This document shows positions 48,760-58,682 of a stretch of 64,000 nt of DNA, in pieces. Below the pieces are notes generated by a model. The model was not told the DNA's origin, made no database searches, and saw nothing but the letters and a program-made list of their open reading frames with translations. A program made the position numbers and the translations under genes. The stretch is from Cyanophora paradoxa (lineage: Eukaryota > Glaucocystophyceae > Cyanophorales > Cyanophoraceae), in the NCBI GenBank assembly GCA_004431415.1, contig QPMI01000479.1:116175-180174 (forward strand), in the 5' to 3' direction. Position 1 is the stretch's first letter, and every line of letters begins with the position of its first letter.

Positions 48760-51123
48760 TTACTCATCCCCACCTTCAACATCACTGTCATCCACCAACT
48801 TGCGACTATGCTTCTTTTTGATCCCAAAGTAGCCACGAGCAAGAACACCATTGACTCGCTTTCTCTCAGCCTTCACATTAAAGACTTCGCGAAGTCTCTT
48901 CAAGATAGTGCATTCTGTGATTTTCTCATCAGATTTGCCCATGTGATCCATCTTAAAGTGACTGATAATGGACTCACTTGTGGCGAAATCCCCTTGACTC
49001 TTGGTGAGTTCATAACTCTCACGAATCCATTCTCCAATCTTGTCATTCTCATTGAAATATTCAACACCTTGATCAACAATGGACTGGGGTGGTTTGGTGA
49101 CGAATTCATTGAGAGAATGGGTTCTCCACATTTCCAGGAGAATGGACATATGCGCCATTTTATAATCGTCATCATTCTTCATTAGGCGCATGAGAGTGGT
49201 GTCTGCTTTCTTCTCACCAGGCTGAGGATCGACCTTGAAGACATTTTCGAATCGGTAGTAGATAATTCGCCTTTGAATTGCTGCATCTGGTTTACTGATT
49301 CCCAAGTTGTCATTTGTGGACAAGAACAACTGGAACATGGGAATGAATGTAACAAGATCTTTGAAAAGAGCTCGAACCTTCATCTCATTCCCACCAGTAA
49401 CCTGTTTGATTTTGTTCAGTTGAAGCATATCACCATCTTCTGCTTCATTACTGAAAACAATTCGTTTCCCAAGAATGCAAGCGAGTTCTGGGGAAGCCTC
49501 TGACGAACTCTTCTTGGGTTTAGTCCAATATGTCATGTCCAGTGACCCATAATACTCACCAAATGTGTCTTTCACCAACTCTTGGAGCAGTGATTTCCCA
49601 TTTGCTCCAATTCCAGTCCAGCAAGTGTATCTCTGATTTTCTGTCAAACCACTCAGGGCATAGGCAATTAATCCCATCATAAATTCGCGGTTTTCATCAG
49701 ATTCGATAATATCTGCATAGATGGATTTAATCTTCGCAACTTTCTCTTGGTCAATTTCTGTGGTGTAATCGTAGCCAACAGTCTTACTCACCATATCATC
49801 TGGGAGTCCCTGTCGAAAAGTCATGGAGTTCAGGTCAAACACACCATTTGTAAATCCAATGATGTTGGGAACAGTATCAAGTCTCTCGAAAAAGGTCTTG
49901 TCACTGAACAGAACTGAAAGATCAGACATAAGTGCAGTTCTGTATGTAGTCTGTTTGAGGCTCTTAGCAATTCCCAGCAGAATCTTTGACCTTTCCTCCA
50001 AGGAATTGCGGTTCTCTTCATCACGAAGTGCTCTCTGTGCGAGTTGAACAGAACGTTGAAGATAAACTGGACAGACCTTGCAGCTCAAACAGAGAAAGAT
50101 TCGCTTCCCAGTTTCATCCATCTCCCAAATCCCACATACATCATTGAACTTGAACCAGGTCTTGTTGGAATACTTGTATTTGTCTTGCAGAACAAGATAG
50201 GCAACCTGTGCAACATCATAATGGGCACCATCAGATCCAGCAGACCGATCAATCAGATTTTCGATCTTCACATCTGTCTCTTCCTTCACACGAACTGTGA
50301 TGCTTCGCTTTTTGCAGTTTGCACTGTAACTCGAAACAATATATTTGTCCTTCTCCTTCCCTTGAACAATATACCAATTGTTCGAGTCATGGCTTCCCTT
50401 GCAGCAGGGACAGATCAGACCTTTGTTCTCAGCAGTGAAATTGTATCCCATCTTGGTCTCATTGATGATTGTGGGCAAGATGAAACCGAATTCTTCCAGT
50501 TTAGAAAGAATATGTTTCTGCAAATTCTCCTCAGCGCACCTCTCAAAATAAGAATGTGCACCTTTGGGGAATTCGTAGTTGTCAACAATCCACTTTTGCA
50601 ACTCAGCAGTAGGTTCATTTAACTCACACTCAGATGCCCATGGCTCTCTGATCCATGTTTTGTTGGGACTGGGACAAATATTAATTACCCCAGCAGTCCC
50701 AGTGGATGCAATCGTTTTGCAGTCGATCTTGGGGTTTCCTTTGAATGCACCTGCTTTATCCCAGATCTTAATGGTGTCGAATTCAGCAGGTCGAGCGAAA
50801 TAAGCATGATATCCTTTTTTGGTTTTAGCAAGTGGATTAACACCACCGAAATCATCAGGGAATTGCTCCTCGAATTTGGCGAAATCCTCCTCTTGGTCGA
50901 AGTCAATAACCATGATATTACGAGCAAGAATGCCCCAAGCAGTATATTTACCGGATTTCAGGGCTTCATCGAATTTATCCCAAGTCCAGGATCCGTCTTT
51001 ATGAGCGAAAAGCGGTCTCTTGGTATCAGGATCAACAGGAATTACGAGATTCTCAGACAGGACATCGTCTTCACGAAGCCAGTCAACAAGGCGTTTCAGG
51101 GATTTCTTGGCGGCAGCGTTCAT
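48760..51123 (-). CDS. Primase-polymerase fused to SF3 helicase (copy A)
   Basis: 787 residues with all motifs of the copy B version. The few replacements cluster near residues 24-45 and 185-200 (for example Tyr-Phe-Glu-Arg in place of Tyr-Tyr-Ala-Arg). The 18-bp leader palindrome is at 51154-51171 and the early-type motif at 51176-51190. Confidence 0.92.
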   Translation of the reverse strand: MNAAAKKSLKRLVDWLREDDVLSENLVIPVDPDTKRPLFAHKDGSWTWDKFDEALKSGKYTAWGILARNIMVIDFDQEEDFAKFEEQFPDDFGGVNPLAKTKKGYHAYFARPAEFDTIKIWDKAGAFKGNPKIDCKTIASTGTAGVINICPSPNKTWIREPWASECELNEPTAELQKWIVDNYEFPKGAHSYFERCAEENLQKHILSKLEEFGFILPTIINETKMGYNFTAENKGLICPCCKGSHDSNNWYIVQGKEKDKYIVSSYSANCKKRSITVRVKEETDVKIENLIDRSAGSDGAHYDVAQVAYLVLQDKYKYSNKTWFKFNDVCGIWEMDETGKRIFLCLSCKVCPVYLQRSVQLAQRALRDEENRNSLEERSKILLGIAKSLKQTTYRTALMSDLSVLFSDKTFFERLDTVPNIIGFTNGVFDLNSMTFRQGLPDDMVSKTVGYDYTTEIDQEKVAKIKSIYADIIESDENREFMMGLIAYALSGLTENQRYTCWTGIGANGKSLLQELVKDTFGEYYGSLDMTYWTKPKKSSSEASPELACILGKRIVFSNEAEDGDMLQLNKIKQVTGGNEMKVRALFKDLVTFIPMFQLFLSTNDNLGISKPDAAIQRRIIYYRFENVFKVDPQPGEKKADTTLMRLMKNDDDYKMAHMSILLEMWRTHSLNEFVTKPPQSIVDQGVEYFNENDKIGEWIRESYELTKSQGDFATSESIISHFKMDHMGKSDEKITECTILKRLREVFNVKAERKRVNGVLARGYFGIKKKHSRKLVDDSDVEGGDE

Positions 51124-51153
51124 TTCGAAAATTGGGGGCTTCTTACACTTAAT

Positions 51154-51171
51154 GGAGAAATTAATTTCTCC
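51154..51171. promoter_or_regulatory. 18-bp palindrome in the primase-helicase leader (copy A)
   Basis: GGAGAAATTAATTTCTCC, unchanged from copy B although flanking bases differ. Confidence 0.45.
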
Positions 51172-51317
51172 GGATCCTTGTCATTTTGTGGCGGCTAACC
51201 TTTAAATACCTTTGGGTTTTCCGATTGGCGCTCGATATATGGTAATGATCCATCGAAAAGTCGATTGATCATGGTAACAAAAAGGATTCAGCGGATATCT
51301 GGGACTTTGGGGGCGGT

Positions 51318-51545
51318 TCAGTATTTTCTGGGACGACCTACTGGGCGTTTGACTGGATTATTGGGATCCATCTCAGCAGCTTTCCTGCGATAATATCGTT
51401 CCAGTGCCTTTTTACGATATAATTCACGAAATTCCTCATCTTGATAACGTTTCTGGAAATACAAGCGGTCATACAACCTTTTCCTCTCATTGGGATCCAT
51501 TTCGCTCATTGCAAGTTCGAATTCGACCACAGATTCAGTTTCCAT
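51318..51545 (-). CDS. 75-residue AT-hook protein (copy A)
   Basis: Identical protein to 29882-30109, including the C-terminal Gly-Arg-Pro-Arg-Lys; several silent changes. Confidence 0.75.
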   Translation of the reverse strand: METESVVEFELAMSEMDPNERKRLYDRLYFQKRYQDEEFRELYRKKALERYYRRKAAEMDPNNPVKRPVGRPRKY

Positions 51546-51626
51546 TTGATATGTTCCTTATATTTGGACGAGAAAATAATTTGTCCGGGTTCACCAATCA
51601 AACACACCTTACCCTTAAATCCCTTG

Positions 51627-51740
51627 TCATTTTTTGCAGATCGAGACCAGTTCCTGTCTACGCTTTTTTATTGCGTCTTCTGTTGCATATTCAGCGGATT
51701 TCCTTTCAAGGATAGCATAGATCTCAGAGAGACTGAGCAT
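51627..51740 (-). CDS. 37-residue small protein (copy A)
   Basis: Identical to 30191-30304, in the same 6-nt spacing from the 77-codon gene. Confidence 0.45.
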   Translation of the reverse strand: MLSLSEIYAILERKSAEYATEDAIKKRRQELVSICKK

Positions 51741-51746
51741 TCGATA

Positions 51747-51980
51747 TTAATTACCGAGATTTAATTTCGGATCTGTGAAAGATACAGAGCGTCGCCTCAC
51801 TGTCTCTGTTTTAATATGCTCCTCGAAATCCACCGAGTCTGTGGATAATCGCCTACCGCCAGATCCATGACTTTCAGTGTCAGAGAATTCGATTTCGACT
51901 TTTGTATCACAGCAACCACTGTGACAATTGCTCACAATGTGGAGATTAAACATCTCAATGATTTTGCGCAGAAAATCCAT
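51747..51980 (-). CDS. 77-residue small protein with Ser/Arg-rich tail (copy A)
   Basis: Identical protein to 30311-30544; several silent changes near the 5' end support translation. Confidence 0.6.
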   Translation of the reverse strand: MDFLRKIIEMFNLHIVSNCHSGCCDTKVEIEFSDTESHGSGGRRLSTDSVDFEEHIKTETVRRRSVSFTDPKLNLGN

Positions 51981-52007
51981 GATGCTTTCTCTTTTAATGC
52001 GAGATAA

Positions 52008-52742
52008 TTATAGCCAAACTCGTCGTTTATATACTGTTGGGGCAACACCTTTGTCAACCTCTGCTTTGGTAGCACCAGGTTCAATGGTGCCCTTTTGGGT
52101 TTTGGTCTTCATCTCATCAACTGCCTGCTCATCGATTTGAGTTTCTTTCTTACCAATGAACTGCTTATCTGGGAGACCAGTGATTCCCATTCTATACACC
52201 TCCTTTCGCAGCATCTCCTTTAATTTCGCTCGCTCTTTCTTCTCAGATACATACTGTTCAAGTGCACTCGATTTCGCTTCCAGATCTTTTAGTTTCGCAG
52301 TCATTTCGTCCCATTGGGCTTTGGGAATTCGATGAATATTCTGTGTAGGTGCGACCTTGTAGGTGACCTCGCCAGCCATGGATTGAATTACCTTGTCAGA
52401 TTCCTTGGAGACACCTTCACCTTTGCGAGCAAGTGAGAGATCTTGCAGACCCAATCCTTTGTCATCAGCAGCACCAATAATTCGACGAGCACCTTCACCA
52501 ACTGCTTTCATCTTTGTGGCTTCGGGCGAAATATTCAATTGATCACTGGTGGATGTTTGAGGCGCTTTATCATCGGGAGATTCTTCGTAAGCAGCATTGA
52601 GGGGATCTTCCTGTTGCTGTGATGCTTTGACTTCATTGACACCATTGAATTTCAGGGGCTCTGTGTTAATAGAACCGGTTCCAGAGGATGCAGAATATGA
52701 CATAGCACCGGCAGGAACACCAACTTTGCGTTTAGAAGGCAT
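52008..52742 (-). CDS. 244-residue protein with central coiled coil (copy A)
   Basis: Differs from 30572-31306 at about five residues, mostly in the disordered N-terminal half. Confidence 0.65.
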   Translation of the reverse strand: MPSKRKVGVPAGAMSYSASSGTGSINTEPLKFNGVNEVKASQQQEDPLNAAYEESPDDKAPQTSTSDQLNISPEATKMKAVGEGARRIIGAADDKGLGLQDLSLARKGEGVSKESDKVIQSMAGEVTYKVAPTQNIHRIPKAQWDEMTAKLKDLEAKSSALEQYVSEKKERAKLKEMLRKEVYRMGITGLPDKQFIGKKETQIDEQAVDEMKTKTQKGTIEPGATKAEVDKGVAPTVYKRRVWL

Positions 52743-52770
52743 TGTATATTTATTAGAAGCAGAGATTATT

Positions 52771-53553
52771 TTACAAACCTCTCTTATATCGCATCAGTTT
52801 ATTCGAATGAACACCACTCTTGACCTCTTTGGGGGCTTCCTCTTTCTGTGGAGGTGGTAATTCGTCCTCTTTCTTTTTGGGCTTCCTGTGGAACCGAGGA
52901 AATGGGAAATCTTTGACCAGATCCGCTTTATCAACATAATAGTTCACCGAATAATTCGCAGAAGACCACACAATATATTGGTAAGAGTGCACATACTCCT
53001 CAAACATCTTATAGAAATCGTCTTTGTTTCGCATGATATTATATTCCTCTTCAATGGCTTCGAGTTCTTTGCGATTTGCAGCACTCAGGAACACAGCATA
53101 ATCCGAATTTACTCGAATTGTTGAAGAAACCTTACGCAATTTCTGAGTTATGCAGATGCAGGATACTGCCGAGTGTCGGCCGCGCGAATACACAGAGCCA
53201 ATTATTTTATCACGAGTTAGGTCTATTAACTCATTATCTATTAAATCATCAAGGACAATACACATTTGATTCACAGGTTCCCCTTTTTCGATTTTCTCCT
53301 GCCTTTCATCCAGTAATTTGGAAATGTAAGCAGCATCCCATTTCCCGAGTTGCAATGTTGCAACTGCATCCCAGAAATGATTGAAGGACGTCCCACTCAC
53401 AACAAGAACAGTATCAATCTTTTTCGCATCATGCAGCTGTTTCAACCAATATTTCACACATTCTGACTTGCCTGTTGCAGACTTTCCTATGAAAAGAGCA
53501 CGAAATGGTGGGGTTATCATTTCGCCTGCATTAAACTCTTCTAAATCGTTCAT
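52771..53553 (-). CDS. FtsK/HerA-type genome packaging ATPase (copy A)
   Basis: Walker A at 23-30 and Walker B are intact. From 53133 to 53280 the DNA differs from copy B at roughly every third to fourth base, yet only about ten residues change, all conservative or near the Ser-Arg-Gly-Arg-His segment. This looks like a patch acquired from a diverged relative. Confidence 0.9.
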   Translation of the reverse strand: MNDLEEFNAGEMITPPFRALFIGKSATGKSECVKYWLKQLHDAKKIDTVLVVSGTSFNHFWDAVATLQLGKWDAAYISKLLDERQEKIEKGEPVNQMCIVLDDLIDNELIDLTRDKIIGSVYSRGRHSAVSCICITQKLRKVSSTIRVNSDYAVFLSAANRKELEAIEEEYNIMRNKDDFYKMFEEYVHSYQYIVWSSANYSVNYYVDKADLVKDFPFPRFHRKPKKKEDELPPPQKEEAPKEVKSGVHSNKLMRYKRGL

Positions 53554-53615
53554 GGCTTTGTAGATCTTTCTTATTAAAGATAGATAAAAATAACGAAACG
53601 TTACTGATAATGGTT

Positions 53616-54981
53616 TTACAGATTAATGCGACGAAGACCATCTTTGTCAACAATAATGAAACTGTGCATGAGAGCACGAACATTAACTGTGATTGTCTGG
53701 TCAGAAGGCATGTATAGAGTGAGGAAAGAGGAGGAGGAGTTCGTGAGATCAACATAGCCAGACTGGGCAATGTTGCGAATCGCTTTCTCTCCATCAACAC
53801 AGAATGGTAGACCACTGAGGACATATTTGTCTGCAACCTTGTCCATATTTGAGCACTTGAAGGCATCCGCAATTAATTCGGCACCTTTGAGAAGAGGGAT
53901 GGGCTCAGTAGCATAGAGACGTTGACCATTAATTTCGACAGTGAAAGTAATGTCTTTTGAGTTAGCATACGTTTTCAGAACACTGTGGGAACCATTGAAA
54001 CCATCAATACCTGCGGCAACGAACTGAAACAAGAAGACCATAGACAAGACCCGAGATCTGTGACAGGTTAATACGATTTGGTTGAGCATTGCCTTTTGCA
54101 GCGAAATTGACACTGTCAACAAAACCAATATCCAGAGCAGGAATAGCCATACCAGTGGTCTTCACCTTCTCAATGACAGTAGCAAACAGTTCATCAGAAA
54201 CATTAATAGCATGCATGTAAAGACGAGGAGAAGTGACTTTAATTTCAGGGGTTGTTCCTGAGATGGTGAAAGTGGTGATCTGTTGACCAACATGGGCAAG
54301 GGTTCCATCTGTGAAATTTCCAAGTCCATCATCAGCAGTTGCATCAACAGTTCCAACAGCAGTTGTAAGTTCACGACCACCATAAGAAGTCTCAACATAA
54401 CCCTTTCCAGCATCCTTGAACCAGACAGTTACCACCATTTCTCCTGAGAGAGCACCAAGAGGTAGGTAATGGTTTAGCCATGGGACTGGGATTTCAGTGA
54501 AAAATGACCCACCAAGTCGGTTGGTTCCATGGGCAGGGATACCATGAACCATACCCATTGAACGCTTCTTCTTGGCGAGTTGATCCTCACTGTAATAGAT
54601 AAGAGGGAAATGAGCAAGGAAATCAGAAGGCACATGGAAAGTGTAAGATCCATAGGTGATTTCAAGTCGAGAGACAAGAGCACCAACTGGGCGAACGTAT
54701 CCATTGCGAACAAGGTCGGTATCACCAGCAAAAGTAATGGCTGGAAGGTCAAACGCAAGTTCGAGTTTTCCACAGAAATTGTAGCGAGGAAGCTTGAAAC
54801 TAATGCGATTTCCAGCATTATTCTCGAAAGTGTTGCTTGGGTTCACAACAACAAGAACTGGCTTCGACTTGGATTCAAGACCAAGCATGAGAGAGTTGTC
54901 CAAGAAGAACGCCTTGGCTTCTTCCGGGGTTGTTAGAGCTTCTTTCAGAGAAAGACGTTGGAGGGTCGAAGTAATATCCAT
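53616..54981 (-). pseudogene. Major capsid protein (copy A), frameshifted by a 2-bp deletion
   Basis: Equivalent to 32180-33556. Two bases missing at about 54018 break the frame near residue 320; the lesion is not in a homopolymer, so it is more likely real than others in this window. The variable loop lies at 54300-54372. The remaining two-thirds and one-third are each open. Confidence 0.78.
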
Positions 54982-55035
54982 GATTATCTCTTTTATTATA
55001 CTGCAACATAAAAAATTCACCAATGATCCTTGATT

Positions 55036-56046
55036 TTACGCAAAACTCGCAATTACAGGATAAGATGGATGGGTTTCCGCCATCCTCCTCTTGAAGTATT
55101 CATACACAGGATCACCAGCAGGTTCATCACCATATCGAATTTCGAAGGTGAGGTGCACAGGTTGACCTTCGAAATCAATTGGTTCATTAATTGCATTCAC
55201 AATGTCAACCGAAAATGTGGAGAGTCCCAGATTCTTGTTATAGTATTTATAAATCGGATGGGCTTCTGTCGAATTATAAACGACATGCTCACCATAATCT
55301 TTATCAGGAACCACGATTTTGTGGAAATATCCAGTGAGGAGACCATCACCACATTGCACAAGATCACCAAGCTCTTTTACTCTCACAAATAGGACACTAT
55401 CCCTGGTCTTCTCGGGTTCAAATGAAGATATAATACCATGCACCATCGACCCAGTGAAGATACCATCAGTAAGAGTATTATAAACCTGAGATTGGATTGG
55501 TGTGTTACCATATCTTCCAGGATCAAGACCAAGCAGTCGAGCAGAACTCAAAAACCTCTGAATCTGTGCCTGGGTTGGGTTAATTGCGGTTGAGAAAGCC
55601 AGGTAAAACGGTATGGTGGAATGGAATATTACTCGTTTCAGTGTATCATCCCATTTGCAACGAATAGCTACTGCTGGTTCTCTCAATGCAAGTTTGGAGT
55701 TAATTACATTCACCAGTTGTTGGTGGTTTTGAATGGGTGTGCTGCGACTTATCACAATGTGTTTCCATGATTCATAATCGGCAGCAGGTCGATCAGTTGG
55801 AATACCAGTGCTTCCTGCACCTTGGTAATATTCAGACCAATAAAGGTAGAATGCATTATCTATTGTCACATCTCCTGGTTTGGTTTCACCACTCACCATG
55901 GGAATGCTGTTATAGAATTCTGCTGAGACCAGTCTCACTGCTCTTACAAATTCATATGTGCTGGGGAGGCGAGCAATAAAACTCGAAGTAGGTCCATCTC
56001 CCGAAATTGTATTGAAAGAGCTCACTTCGATGTAATCCACAGGCAT
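55036..56046 (-). CDS. 336-residue penton/minor-capsid-like protein (copy A, intact)
   Basis: It begins Met-Pro-Val-Asp-Tyr-Ile-Glu-Val-Ser-Ser-Phe and shows Tyr-Glu-Phe-Val-Arg-Ala-Val-Arg-Leu-Val-Ser-Ala-Glu-Phe-Tyr-Asn-Ser-Ile-Pro, the same N-terminal plan as the adjacent 310-residue protein. The C-terminal third has a strand-rich pattern ending Tyr-Phe-Lys-Arg-Arg-Met-Ala-Glu-Thr. Location next to the capsid gene supports a vertex or minor capsid role; assignment by pattern only. TTTATAGATAAAAGAAG precedes the ATG. Confidence 0.68.
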   Translation of the reverse strand: MPVDYIEVSSFNTISGDGPTSSFIARLPSTYEFVRAVRLVSAEFYNSIPMVSGETKPGDVTIDNAFYLYWSEYYQGAGSTGIPTDRPAADYESWKHIVISRSTPIQNHQQLVNVINSKLALREPAVAIRCKWDDTLKRVIFHSTIPFYLAFSTAINPTQAQIQRFLSSARLLGLDPGRYGNTPIQSQVYNTLTDGIFTGSMVHGIISSFEPEKTRDSVLFVRVKELGDLVQCGDGLLTGYFHKIVVPDKDYGEHVVYNSTEAHPIYKYYNKNLGLSTFSVDIVNAINEPIDFEGQPVHLTFEIRYGDEPAGDPVYEYFKRRMAETHPSYPVIASFA

Positions 56047-56074
56047 CTTCTTTTATCTATAAACATATATTAAA

Positions 56075-57007
56075 ATGATTCGGCTGGTCAATATAGATAG
56101 CAGAGACCGATCAGATGGACAAATAGAAAACTCCTACAAAGTTTCACTCACAACCCCAGTGACTAAACCAAGAGAATGTCGAGTTTTGTATGCAGAAATC
56201 CCCAACAGCATCTATAACTCCATTGGAACAGACCACCTTCTTGTCAGATTCTACTACCAAGGCATCTCTGAAACCAAGCAGGTCTTCCTTCTCCCAAGTG
56301 GTTACATAAATCAAGGTCATTTCGGGGTCACCACTCCATATAATTATGGTCTGAATTTCACCTTTACTGGGAGCAACAATCTCACATATGCATTCAAGGT
56401 CTACTACAACCCTACCTCCTACAAATTGGAGTTTTACAGTAATGTTCAATTCGAGATGGTAGCATCTACACAGAGATTGGGTAAACTTCTTGGTGTGAGT
56501 TCAGTGGAGTGGGTGGCTTCCACTGAACAGATTTACGATTTCCCAGAGTCTGCAAGGTCTTTATATGCCCCCGAGAATTTCCTTTATTTCGCAGGAATAC
56601 CAATCACCCCAAACCATCCCCAATGGGGAATCACATTCACAGGATATGAATTCGAGGCATCTCGCTTAAACTACAAGTTAGAAGCTTCCAAGATGACAGA
56701 TATGAATGCAGAACAGTATTTATACATGCACATTAAAGAACTCTCCCCATTTGCTACAAACCACAATATTGTCCCACAATCTCAACCACAGAATCAAGGG
56801 GCGATTCTCAGATTGCAATTAAGTAAAGATATTGGACAGTATGTTTATCACAGTGGAGAGCACAGTGAATACATAAAAATAACCGATCGAAACCTTGTGA
56901 TTAGAGAGTTAACAGTTGAGTTTCGCGATTATTATGGTGATCTTGTAGATATGAATGGAATTGACAACTCATTCCAGTTGGAGTTCTTGGCTATTGGTAA
57001 TGATTAA
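56075..57007 (+). CDS. 310-residue penton/minor-capsid-like protein (copy A)
   Basis: One residue (Glu for Asp near position 127) differs from 34649-35581; other changes are silent. Confidence 0.65.
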   Translation: MIRLVNIDSRDRSDGQIENSYKVSLTTPVTKPRECRVLYAEIPNSIYNSIGTDHLLVRFYYQGISETKQVFLLPSGYINQGHFGVTTPYNYGLNFTFTGSNNLTYAFKVYYNPTSYKLEFYSNVQFEMVASTQRLGKLLGVSSVEWVASTEQIYDFPESARSLYAPENFLYFAGIPITPNHPQWGITFTGYEFEASRLNYKLEASKMTDMNAEQYLYMHIKELSPFATNHNIVPQSQPQNQGAILRLQLSKDIGQYVYHSGEHSEYIKITDRNLVIRELTVEFRDYYGDLVDMNGIDNSFQLEFLAIGND

Positions 57008-57257
57008 ACCGATCCTGATAGAAGAACTCCCCATCTGTCTCGAAAATATTAAGAATGGGACTCTTTCGATCTTCTGTATACCATCGGCGAATTGTCTTAT
57101 CCCATTTAGCACCATTCTTTTTCAAGAATCTACAAAGAGTTGATCTCCTTGTAATTCGCAATCCCATCTCTTGAAAGATCTCATAATGATCTTGTATTCT
57201 TTTCACAATCAAGATGTAAGTCCCATGGAAATTGTGATATTGCTGGTTAATCGGCAT
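56991..57257 (-). CDS. 88-residue protein with Gly-Ala-Lys-Trp-Asp motif (copy A)
   Basis: Identical to 35565-35831, with the early-type motif at 57287-57300 next to the TIR edge. Confidence 0.6.
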   Translation of the reverse strand: MPINQQYHNFHGTYILIVKRIQDHYEIFQEMGLRITRRSTLCRFLKKNGAKWDKTIRRWYTEDRKSPILNIFETDGEFFYQDRFNHYQ

Positions 57258-57304
57258 GTTTCCTTTACAGCATGATGGGAAATCGTTTGTCATTTTTTGG
57301 CGAA

Positions 57305-58682
57305 ACGAGAGTATCTCATGAGATAGATGAGAGAATAACAGGTGTGTTTTCAGGGTTGGAGAAATCGGAGAAACATAGAGTATTGCGATTTCCGAGTTAG
57401 TTGACACTGAGAAATTCAGAATTTCAGATGGTCTTACTGAAAATGGTCAGATAATCGGGTGTGACACCTATTTAATTGACTGTGACGCCTCTTTAATTGA
57501 CTGTGACGCCTGTGACGCCTGTGACGCCTACTTTCAAACTTTTTAAAATTTTCAAAAATGACAGACTTCTTAAAACAGCCGTCACAGCCGTCACAGGCGT
57601 CACACCCAATTAAAAATGGAATCTCTTTCTCTTACTGAGATATTCAAAAATATATTCTTGTCTTACTGAAATCCGTATTGTGACACCTCTGACACCTACA
57701 AAACACTATCCATTAATCCACCTTTCCGAAAATGCGAAGTTGTCTTACTGGAAATGGTCTGCAATTTCGCTGTGACACCTAAATTAATTGAGTGTGACGC
57801 CTGTGACGCCTGTGACGCCTACTTTCAAACTTTTTAAAATTTTCAAAATGACAGACTTCTGAAAACAGGCGTCACAGCCGTCACAGGCGTCACAGACATT
57901 CTGCCCCCCTTACTACTCTTCTCAAAAACAGAAATATATCTTACTGAATATCATTTGAATACTATCTGTCACACTTGATTTCATTTATTCTGTTTTATAG
58001 AACATCTGCAATCTAATCGATTGATCAATTGGAGACCATGCAACTCTGTGACACTTTTTCGGTGCAAAAATGTAAATCCGCAATCTCATCGATTGTTTAA
58101 TTGGACGTGATGCAGTTCCGATATATTCCAATAGAAAATCGCGCAATCTCTTCAATTGTTTAATTGGACATAATGCAACTCTGTGACACTTTTTCGGTGC
58201 AAAAATGTAAATCCGCAATTCCATCGATTGTTTAATTGGACATGATGCAACTCTGTGACACTTTTTGCGTTTTTCGATACAGAATGGGCGGTGGTCTACT
58301 TCAATACCAGAGAGATATATCGAGTTTATGCGAATTTATGCGAATTTATGCGAATTAATCGCGATTATATCGTTCTTTAAGTAGTTTAATGTTAATCAAT
58401 CGAAGTTATATATGTAATCGACAAAGAACATAATCTATCGATATAATATCGATTGAATCAATCGTGAATATGCATTAAATTAAACGCGTTTATCATTTTT
58501 AATACAAAGTTTGCATTAATTTATACAAAGTTTGCATAAAAAGTTAAAGAAATTAATCGATAAATATGTATTTTAGTAGTTAAATTAACACATATTGAAA
58601 AACGAATTTAAATCCAGAGTGAATCGAGATCGCGAAGCGATCGAGATGAACGAGGGATTTAAATTCGTTTTTCAATATGTGT
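57305..58682 (-). repeat. Right TIR of copy A, abutting host DNA
   Basis: This 1378-bp inverted copy has slightly more substitutions than the other three, for example in the tandem units at 57990-58262. Its end CAATATGTGT at 58682 is followed directly by GAAGAGCACC and GC-rich sequence, which marks the element-host boundary. Confidence 0.9.
58588..58682. repeat. Terminal hairpin palindrome, right end of A
   Basis: Same arms and loop as the other three ends. Its outer edge is the element-host boundary. Confidence 0.85.

Larger units (their letters stand above)
4188..58682. mobile_element. Copy A: Polinton-like virus element, split by copy B
   Basis: Both ends carry the same terminus (ACACATATTG at 4188, its reverse complement ending at 58682) and the same 1.38-kb TIR. 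Removing B and one AGTAGC leaves about 28,560 bp. That matches B (25,929 bp) plus the 2,660 bp missing from B's polymerase gene. The left flank is AGTAGC within copy C's fibre gene, but the right flank is GAAGAG in GC-rich DNA, so the two visible flanks do not form a target duplication. Part of the left arm (4188 to about 9.2 kb) appears to derive from B through recombination. Confidence 0.85.
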
